DNA of 41,053 nucleotides from Prasinococcaceae sp. CCMP 1430 (lineage: Eukaryota > Prasinodermophyta > Palmophyllophyceae > Prasinococcales > Prasinococcaceae): positions 2,501-43,553 of the forward strand of contig RQSC01001001.1 of NCBI GenBank assembly GCA_013416795.1, read 5' to 3'. Under the pieces are notes generated by a model. That model saw only the letters and a list, made by a program, of their open reading frames with translations, had not been told where the DNA came from and made no database searches. This document shows positions 9,932-17,231 of the stretch, in pieces. A program made the position numbers and the translations under genes. Position 1 is the first letter of the stretch. Every line of letters begins with the position of its first letter.

Positions 9932-11284
9932 GCGTCGGGCTCGGGGCGGGCGGCGGAGGGCGCGGGGGCCACGACGAGCCAAACGCTCACGAGCCTCAAG
10001 ACCGGCACGCACGTCTACACCATCAAGGGCTACTCGCTGCTCGTCAACCGAGGCGTCGGCGAGGCCGTCTCGAGCGAGCAGTTCGAGGCGGGCGGCCACA
10101 GCTGGACGGTGCACTTCTATCCAGGTGAGTGCAACGCGCTGGCGCTCCTGGGCTGCGCGCCGCGAGAGCGCAGGGGCTGCCACGCGCCTCGCGGCGGCCG
10201 CTGCGTGGCCTCTGACGCGTGCGCGCGACGCTGCGCGTGGATCCTGGCGCAACCGCGCGCGCCGCATCCCGAACGCACTTCGCCTGCGCGCCTCACGCAA
10301 TTTGTCCTCCTTCGCGCGCTCCCGCGCGCAGGTGGATACAACGACGAAGGGAGCAATGCGGAGTACGTGGCGCTCTCGCTCACGCTGGCGTCGGAGGCGA
10401 CCAACCTGTGGGCGCTGTACACGTTCACGATGGTCGACCAAAGCGGCAAGGGCGAGGACAAGTCCATGGGACGCTCCGTCGCGCGCGGTCCGTGCAAGTT
10501 CGAGAGCATCAATTTCCGGCGCGGCAAGCCAAGGTTCATCAAGCGCGCTGAGCTCCAGAGCAGTGGCCTGCTGATGAACGACACTGTGGTGGTGCGCTGC
10601 GAGGTCAGCGTGGTCGTCACCGAGACGACGGTGCCTTCCGAGGGCCCGTACATCCACGTGCCGCCCGCGCGCGTCGGGGAGGATCTTGCCAAGCTCATGC
10701 ATGACGAGAGCAGCTGCGACGTGACGTTCATAGTGGGCGAGGAGCGCGAGCGCATCAGGGCACACAAGCTCATCCTCGGAGCGCGCTCGGACGTGTTTTT
10801 GACGATGTTCAACTCGCCCATGCGGCAAGGGCAGGAGGAAGGCATGGAGGTCGTGCAGGACACGCAACCCGAAGTCTTCAGAGCGCTGCTCCATTTTGTC
10901 TACACGGGTGAGCTGCGCGCGCGCGACGACACACCGGAGATGAGCCAGCACCTTTTGCGCGCGGCGGATTTCTTCAGACTCGACAGGCTGCGCCTGATGT
11001 GCGAGAGGCGGCTCTGCGAGAAGGTCGACGCCTCCAACGTGTCGACTACTCTCGTGCTGGCGGACATGCACAACGCCCAGCAGCTCAAGCAAGTGTGCCT
11101 CGACTACGCCGCGGCCAACCTGCAGGGGGTGATGTCATCGGACGGTTTCGGGACCCTCATGCAATACGACAGGTCGCTGCACCTTGAGGTGCTCGAGGCA
11201 GCCGCTAATCTCATTGAGAGCGACAGGAAGCACCTGGACGAGGATGGCAACGCGCGCGGCGCCAAGCGACGGCGCACGCGATGA
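9932..11284 (+). CDS. MATH-BTB (SPOP/BPM-like) Cullin-3 adaptor
   Basis: Exons (9932)-10124 and 10332-11284, with a GT-AG intron of 207 bases in phase 1. The first exon encodes the start of a MATH (TRAF-like) domain: GTHVYTIKGYSLLVNRGVGE, GGHSWTVHFYPG. Exon 2 continues it (NAEYVALSLTLAS, KSMGRSVARGPCKF) and then gives a BTB/POZ domain: LAKLMHDESSCDVTFIVG, IRAHKLILGARSDVFLTMF, VFRALLHFVYTGEL. A BACK-like helical region and a basic tail, GAKRRRTR, follow. Such proteins recruit substrates to Cullin-3 ubiquitin ligases, often in the nucleus; the tail could be a nuclear signal. The N-terminus is unresolved: upstream in frame is TGA 9929-9931 and no ATG, so a first exon lies further upstream. Confidence 0.85.
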   Translation, partial: ASGSGRAAEGAGATTSQTLTSLKTGTHVYTIKGYSLLVNRGVGEAVSSEQFEAGGHSWTVHFYPGECNALALLGCAPRERRGCHAPRGGRCVASDACARRCAWILAQPRAPHPERTSPARLTQFVLLRALPRAGGYNDEGSNAEYVALSLTLASEATNLWALYTFTMVDQSGKGEDKSMGRSVARGPCKFESINFRRGKPRFIKRAELQSSGLLMNDTVVVRCEVSVVVTETTVPSEGPYIHVPPARVGEDLAKLMHDESSCDVTFIVGEERERIRAHKLILGARSDVFLTMFNSPMRQGQEEGMEVVQDTQPEVFRALLHFVYTGELRARDDTPEMSQHLLRAADFFRLDRLRLMCERRLCEKVDASNVSTTLVLADMHNAQQLKQVCLDYAAANLQGVMSSDGFGTLMQYDRSLHLEVLEAAANLIESDRKHLDEDGNARGAKRRRTR

Positions 11285-11924
11285 GCGCGAGGCGGAGGAA
11301 CCCAGATCCTACGCACCCCTTCTAGACGTCTTAAGCAGACCCAAGCGCAAGCTCGCCGATAGGAACGCAACAGCGCCGTAAGATTTTCGGCCACTCGTTC
11401 TTTGAACTCGTACTGCACATCCGTCTTGAGCGCTCGTGTGCGGTCGCGGGCGCTGGACCCTCCTCCGTTGTGATTCTCATACTGTGCGTGCGGGAATCTT
11501 GACTTACGGAGCGCGCGCCTGCGAGCAGCGCCTCACGCCGGCGGGAGCTTGGTAGCCTAAGGCGCTGCCACCTCGTCATGCTCCCAGGACAGGCCCTCCT
11601 GTACATTGATTGGACAAGAAATCACGCTCGAGCAGGCTCATTGCGAGGACCGGCTTGTCACCTTCGGACTGGTCCGAGGCACGCCGTCAACCCGCCCGTG
11701 CCCTCGCACGCCTGCGCGAGCATACTGATGCCGTGGAGGGGAGCGAGGAGGCGGGGGAGCGCAAATGCTTGCGATCTCTTACTGTACGTAGTACTACTGT
11801 GTTGCTTGCTTTGCGAGAGCCGCCCTCCCCGCGTCTTCAGAGGTCTGCATGCAGAGCCCACGCACCCACGCAGGCGAGCCCGCGCACGAGACGAGTTTTC
11901 GTGCGCGTGCCGATGTGCCCGCGT
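11285..11924. other. Convergent intergenic region
   Basis: 3' flank of the MATH-BTB gene and distal 3' flank of the selenoprotein gene. No coding gene or structured RNA was recognised, apart from the SECIS candidate just to its right. Confidence 0.4.
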
Positions 11925-11988
11925 GCATGCGCTCTTTCGAGCAGCGGCCCCCATGTGTGGGTTTCGGCTACTGCTGTCATGTGCGTGC
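11925..11988 (-). promoter_or_regulatory. Candidate type II SECIS element
   Basis: In the 3' region of the selenoprotein transcript, about 140 bases past its TAG stop. Read on the minus strand: AUGA (11980-11977), then a 5' strand CAGCAGUAGCC, unpaired AAA, a mini-stem CCCA/UGGG capped by CACA, a 3' strand GGCCGCUGCU, then CGAA (11939-11936). The AUGA and CGAA supply the tandem G-A pairs of the SECIS quartet. Helix II has nine Watson-Crick or G-U pairs with one A-C mismatch. There are 12 bases from AUGA to the apical AAA, as in known SECIS elements. A lower helix GCACGCAC/GCGCAUGC (two mismatches) flanks it. The base opposite the quartet end is C rather than the usual G or U. Confidence 0.8.
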
Positions 11989-12119
11989 TCCGCCGGGATG
12001 AGACAGGGTCGAGAGAAGGGGAGGGTGGACTCGCGCGCAGCAGCTCACACATCCGAATGCGCATGGACACATCCGCACCCTGCGCGTGCGCACAACCGCG
12101 CTCGCAGCACTCCCGTCGC

Positions 12120-12979
12120 CTAGAGCAGCGCAGCGGCGGCGGTTGCAGCGAGCGCGCCGACCGCGGACGCGCGCACGCGAACGAGCATGCGCCCGGCGCC
12201 GCTGCTGGCTCCATCCGTGTCATCACTGCCATCATCGCCTTCGGCGCGCGCGGGCGCGTCCGATGAAGGTGGGGTCGCATCATCCTGTGCCGGCGGAGGG
12301 GGACTGGCGCTGCCAACACCAGCCAGTGCGGCCTCGATTGCCTGCACCGGCGCGTGCGCGCATGTGTGAGTACGCACGCGCGCGTGCAGGTCTGCCAACA
12401 CACGCTGGCGCTTGCGAGGGTCCGTGCGAGCGAACTCACCTCGTCGAGCAGGCCCGGCGTCGTTTCAGACCTGAATTTCGTGACGATTTCCTCGACCTCA
12501 CCGGCAGGTGTAATCACGACGAAGCGTGGGCGGCTCGATGTGAACCACGTCGAGCCCAGGTTCTCGGTGTCGCGGAGCGTGGCGATGGCGGTGTTGGCCC
12601 CGCCAGAGTATGTGGGCCATGCGTCGCAATCGCTGCTGCTCGTTGTCCAGAGGAGCGTCGCAAAGCGCACGCGGTCGCCGTACTTGGTTTTGGCGTCGCT
12701 GGCATACTCGTCGAAAAGTGGCGCTGCGGCCCTGCACGAACCTCAGTTTACGAAGCTCTTGTCAAGCACGAGCACGTTGCCGTCGCCGAGCAGGCTCTCA
12801 ATGGATGCCTCATCAGCGCCGCCCGCGGCTGCGGCGCCGTCGCACACGGAGAAGCTGCGAACGAGCACGTCCTGCGTGAGCGCGTCGCCGGCGCCGAACG
12901 GTGCCTGCGCGCGCGCGGCCGGCGCGAGCGCGAGCGCCAGGGTGGCGGCGAGCGCACTCGCCACGGTGCGGCGCCTCAT
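12120..12979 (-). CDS. Thioredoxin-fold selenoprotein (UGSC motif), anchored and secreted
   Basis: Exons 12979-12440 and 12341-12120; the intron 12439-12342 is GT-AG, phase 0. The protein has 253 residues if TGA 12745-12743 (codon 79) is read as selenocysteine. The frame is the same before and after this TGA. The motif is DKSFVN-U-GSC-RAAAPLF: U79 and C82 occupy the CxxC site of a thioredoxin, preceded by a beta strand (NVLVLDKSF) and followed by a helix, KYGDRVRFATLLW and RPRFVVITPAGEVEEIV with the cis-Pro. ATG 12979 starts a signal peptide (MRRRTVASALAATLALALAP). Exon 2 is an acidic Ser/Pro linker ending in a hydrophobic stretch (VGALAATAAAALL), which suggests a GPI or membrane anchor. Extra cysteines are C46 and the one in SSSDCDAW. 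Likely role: oxidoreductase of the secretory pathway or cell surface. A standard gene finder would stop it at residue 78. Confidence 0.85.
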
Positions 12980-13716
12980 CCCGCGCGACGAGGAAGCCCG
13001 CCGCTCTCGGGGTGGGTACGCGCGGCGTCTGCCGCCCGCGCGGGCAGGCGCGCGCGCGCCGCGCCTAGAAGCCACATGGATGCCACGTCACCCGCCGATT
13101 GCCAAGCATCCTCGTACGAAGACCTCGCACACCGCCCAGATGGTGCGCGTCACAGCGCGTGCCCAGCACGCGCGCGCGCGCACGCGCGCTCGGGGAACGA
13201 ACCGGCGCATCCAATGGCGGAGAGACATCCGTGGTCGTGCTCCCGGTCTTTTGGGGGGGCGATCCCCGACTGTTCGGGTGTCCTCCCTATTTACCCGGGA
13301 TCGACTCCCGCTCGCAGACTCGATCGCGATTTTCATTTCATTTCCATTATTTCCCCTCATCTCATCCTCATCAGAGCGAGTGCAGTGCGCCACCCTGGTC
13401 ACCACACACCTAGCAGGCCCGCACGCGGCGCGCGCGGATTTTGAATCGGCACAGCGCGCACGCGCGACGGCCGCAGGCTCGCCCCACCCCTCTCTCTCCG
13501 TCCGGACACCCGCCAGCAAGCTCGCCCTGCCGGCACGTCCCACTGCCAGTGGTACTGCGCAGGCCGCGCGCCCCGCGAGAGTCGCGCCCGCCCGCGTTGA
13601 GCAAGCCGCGCCCGCCGCCATCAGCCTGAGGGTGCGCGGCCCGTCCGGAGCGCGGCGCCAACGCCTTCGGCGGCGACCATTCTGGTTGCTACCTCGCCAG
13701 GCAGCAACAGCAGCGG
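12980..13716. other. Divergent promoter region
   Basis: Lies between the selenoprotein and glycosyltransferase genes. No gene recognised. Bases 13322-13375 are a pyrimidine- and AT-richer stretch (repeated TTTCATTTC-type sequence) that may be an untranslated leader or core promoter. Confidence 0.4.
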
Positions 13717-15569
13717 ATGCCCTCCACCGCAGCACTGCTGCGACTGGTGGTGGTGAGCGTGGGGACCGTGCGCGCGCCAGACGCACAGAAGGCGCAGGCG
13801 GACGTGTGGCGCAACGCCGAGCAGTCGGGGGCGTTGCGTGCCGGCGGCGGGGTCGAATTGGTAGCGTTCGCGCCCTTCAATGAGAGCGTGCAGGGCCTGC
13901 AAGCGGCGAGCGCGTCCCTCAGCGAAAGCGCCGCCGAGGGTCCGCGAGGGGGAAGGGCGCTTCCCCTGATCGCAGATGACGCAAGCCCTTGCGGGAGGCC
14001 GTCGGCGGCATGTTGGAGGGCTCATGACAATCACAGCGCCGACAGCGGTCATCACGTCGGACAAGCTTTTCGCCAAAAGTCGGCGGGGTGGTGGTGCGCG
14101 CAGCAGCGCCCGCTGGCAGCTCTGAACGTGGTCAAGAGAGCCTACCCCCCGCGCACCGCTGAGAATTCTGCCGGTGTCGACTACTACCTCGTGCTGGATG
14201 ACGACACGTGCGTAGACGGTAGACGCGCCAGCGAAACGCCAGCCGCACGACTGTCCGTCCGTCAGTGGATCTTGCGAACGCCGCCATTCGATCAGCGCAG
14301 CCGCGTGACCTGCTCCACCTCACATGCTGACTCTTGCACTTCGTCTGCACATTGCATGACAGGTACGTTGACGTGCCACGATTCGCGGCCCTCCTTCCAT
14401 TGCTCCGCCACATGAACGCGGACGTGATAGGCATAGTCTTTTATGGTGTAGGATTGATGGGCGGCGCCGGCTATGTGCTCAGTGGCAAAGCACTGTCGTG
14501 CATGGACATGGCAGCATGTGCTGCGCGAGCTCGTGGCGCCCGGGAGTGGTGCTATTGGCATTCGGACTGGCAGGTCACAGAATGCGTGCGTCGTTCGGTG
14601 GGAGGGGGGTGCGGGCATGAATTGCGGTACGTGAACGCACGGACTCTTTTCAGCCAAGTGTGCAGAGACGGAGACATCGGTCAAAGTGCAGCACTAACAG
14701 GGCCCCTGCGAGTAAGCCGGCTGGACAAAGACTTCACGCGCATGTCCACGCGGTTTGGTCTTCACATCGAATCAACTGGTTTGTCCCATTTGGACCATCG
14801 GGCTCGTTCCTACGTTGGCGACGAGCCGCCTGCTCCACACGAACCACGTCGCTCAAGCACATGGGTGACGTGCCATAACGTCTCTCCGCAACGCATGCTC
14901 TCTCTGTCCGCAGCCGATATACCCAGCGGAGTGGACAGCACGTCGAGGCACGCCCTACACACAGAGCTCCTGCGGTCGCTCGCTCCGAAATTTCGCCAGG
15001 ATTGGTGCACCAAAGCCCAGGTTGGGGCTGTCCAGCATGCGGCAACCGCGGCGTGTGTGCGTGACATCGATCGCCTCGCGGAGCTCCACGCTAGTGGCGG
15101 AGCCGCGGCTGTGGCGGCAATTTTTGAGCAGCGACTCCTCCTCAAGCCCGCTGGGCAGCCTGCTCTGCAGCTATTCAATGAGCTCATAGCTCGACGTGTT
15201 GCTCGCCTACCTGGCGCTCCCGAAGATGTTCTTCGAAGAGCGAGCGAGATGCCAATCTTTGCTGAGATGAAAGACTTACAAGACAGCACTGCCGTTCAAC
15301 GCAACAAGGAGCTGTGTGAGAAGCGTGTCCGACGAGGCATGTTTGGGCGCTACGGGTCAAGCCTGAAATGGTTTCGCAACACCACGCTCGCACTCGATGA
15401 TCCCCTCGTGTCCAGCGTTCTCACACGGCCGCTGTGCTCTATCGACGGCTTCGTGCAGGTCGTGCGCGAGATCGAGCCACAGGCGACCCCGGACGCCTGC
15501 GGCTTGGCGTCTGTGCACGCGCCTTCCTCGCAGCAGGCTCCTCTACTCACACCAACATGCCCCGTCTGA
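13717..15569 (+). CDS. GT31/fringe-like glycosyltransferase
   Basis: Exons 13717-14207 and 14363-15569; the intron 14208-14362 is GT-AG, phase 2. The 565-residue protein begins with a hydrophobic N-terminus (LLRLVVVSVGTV), a signal or signal-anchor for the secretory pathway. Splicing falls exactly inside the catalytic metal-binding motif and produces YLVLDDDTYVDVPRFAALL. The DDD-T-Y-V pattern is that of fringe and other beta-1,3 glycosyltransferases of family GT31. Downstream GGAGYVLSGKAL corresponds to the conserved GGAG block of that family. Conserved Cys residues (EWCYWHSDW, TECV, GGGCGH) suggest disulfides in the Golgi lumen. The last 200 residues are a helical extension without a recognised domain. 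Acceptor and donor sugars are unknown. It is convergent with the HExxH gene, 138 bases away. Confidence 0.78.
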
Positions 15570-15707
15570 CTACTAAACTTAATACGCACGCAGGAGCTAC
15601 TGCTGGCGCTGGGCGCGTGCTAGCGAGGATATGGAGGGAGTAGTCCCATCCCAGTGGAAGTGTACAAAATTTTACAAAGCTCGACAGCGCGCGTTGGATG
15701 GAACTCG

Positions 15708-16882
15708 TCACCGTGCGTTAATCTCGAAGACGACACGCGTCCCACCGACACTGGGCACCGGCGAGGGTATGATCTCATTGTCTCTCGCATACGCATTGAA
15801 GGCGTCCTGCATGGCCAGCAATATGTCGTTGCTGCTGTCTCCACTAGCCTTGCTGCCACCCTTGCCCACACCCTTGCCCTGCCGCGTCCAAGCGATGCAT
15901 CGGATGTCGCGCCAGGAGCATGTCAGTTTCGTCAACTTTCAATTTCAGCGCATGCGCGCCGAAGGTCCGCACGGACCCCCTCTCCCTCTTTTCGCGCGCG
16001 CACCTTCCCGCCGCCCCCGCGCTGCCACATGACCGTCTCTGTGAGCATGTACGCCTGGAATTCGTTGGCCACCAGCTCCTCGTTGCTGACGTCGTAGTTG
16101 AGACCACCCAGGAAATCAAGCCACGTTTGCCGCTGTGTGACATCGAGGCGGTCGGCATAGTAGCACTCGCACAGCGAGCGAAAGCCATCGCACACGTACC
16201 ACAGCCCATGCATGGCCTCGTGCAGGAGCGCCTCGCGCACCTCCGAACGCTCGGCACCTGCGGCGATCGCAAGCAGCGCGCACTTCTTGCCCGCGGCCTC
16301 GACCCCGCTGGGCGCGTGGCGGCTCGCGCGCAACAGTCCCTCTGCTAGCAGGGCACCCCTGAGTGCCTCCTCGGCGCTCGTGAGCCCGCCAGCTGCGACT
16401 GCTGCCGCATCGAGGAATGCGCAGAACTCCGAAGCACGCATGTTGTGGCCCGAGTAGAGCGCGGCGCCGCCCATGCGGCCCACATCGAGGCGCTCTACGA
16501 CGGTACCAGCGCGCGCGGCGTCCTCCAGAAACGTGGAAGCGCGCGCCAGCGCGTCGCGCTGCGCGCCCATTGACGCAAAGCGCACGAGCGCCACCTCAGG
16601 GTGCGCGTCCCAGCGCGCGAGCTCGAAAGGCGCAGCGCGCTCGCCGCAGCTGCCGACCGCTTCGTTTCCCGTGCCCTTGCCTGCACGCTTGTTCGCGCCA
16701 ATGCCGCTCTTCTTACCCTTCTTGCCACCCCCGCCGGCGGCGAGCTCGCCACTGTCGGTGCCCTTCCCCCGGGCCGCGCACAACGCTGTGCCGTCCAGCA
16801 GGCTCCGCGCGAGCGTCTCGAGCGACGCACGCGGCGCCGTGCCGCCGCCGCCCCCGCCGCCCCCGCTGCCCTTGTATGGCAT
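15708..16882 (-). CDS. HExxH-motif protein, putative zinc metalloprotease-like
   Basis: Exons 16882-16004 and 15935-15708; the intron 16003-15936 is GT-AG, 68 bases, the shortest here. The protein has 368 residues. The start ATG 16882 is followed by a Gly run. A low-complexity basic segment (GGGKKGKKSG, about residues 50-70) precedes the conserved part. Near residue 221 is ALLHEAMHGLWYVCDGF, an HExxH zinc motif, followed 40-50 residues later by NEELVANEFQAYML. A Glu in this second motif could be the third zinc ligand, as in gluzincin-like peptidases. I do not recognise the family. Peptidase activity is inference from HExxH alone; a non-catalytic relative is possible. Two other motifs worth a search are VGRMGGAALYSGHNMRASEF and the C-terminal GGTRVVFEINAR. 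It shares a 349-base divergent promoter with the glyoxalase II gene. Confidence 0.65.
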
Positions 16883-17150
16883 CGTGCGAGGCGAGGGGGC
16901 GGGGGGGCGGGGAGGGGGGGGGGGGCACGGCGGGCTGACGTGGGCAAGAGACCCACGCCGCCTGCCGTGCCTTCCCTGCCGTGACAGTGGGCACGCGCGG
17001 TCTGGCGCCGGCCGCCGGCCGCCTCGGAAACCGGCGGCTGACGCCACCCGGTGCCACGGCAGGCCAGCAGAAAAGCTGGCCTCGGAAACGAACCCACAAC
17101 AGGACAGGAAGACAGGAGCAGGCACTGGGATGCGCCACAGCACACGCCCT

Positions 17151-17190
17151 GCCCCACCCCACCCCACCCCACCCCACCCCACCCTCCGGG
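17151..17190. repeat. CCCCA tandem repeat (G-quadruplex candidate)
   Basis: About six to seven tandem copies of the 5-base unit CCCCA within the divergent promoter between the HExxH and glyoxalase II genes. The other strand reads (TGGGG)n and could fold into a G-quadruplex. G-runs also occur on the plus strand at 16903-16924. Confidence 0.75.
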
Positions 17191-17231
17191 GCGGCGGGGC
17201 GCAGCGCGCGGTTGCTGAGCGCGCGCACGCC

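Noticed and set aside
12740-12750. Membership in the bacterial family named UGSC (seleno)protein
   Set aside because: Only the four-residue motif is shared; the flanking sequence here is thioredoxin-like and secreted, unlike what I know of that family.
12746-12765. A GT...AG mini-intron (GTAAAC ... GTGCAG) overlapping the in-frame TGA of the selenoprotein gene
   Set aside because: It would be only about 20 bases long and its removal shifts the frame, destroying the conserved thioredoxin-like sequence downstream.
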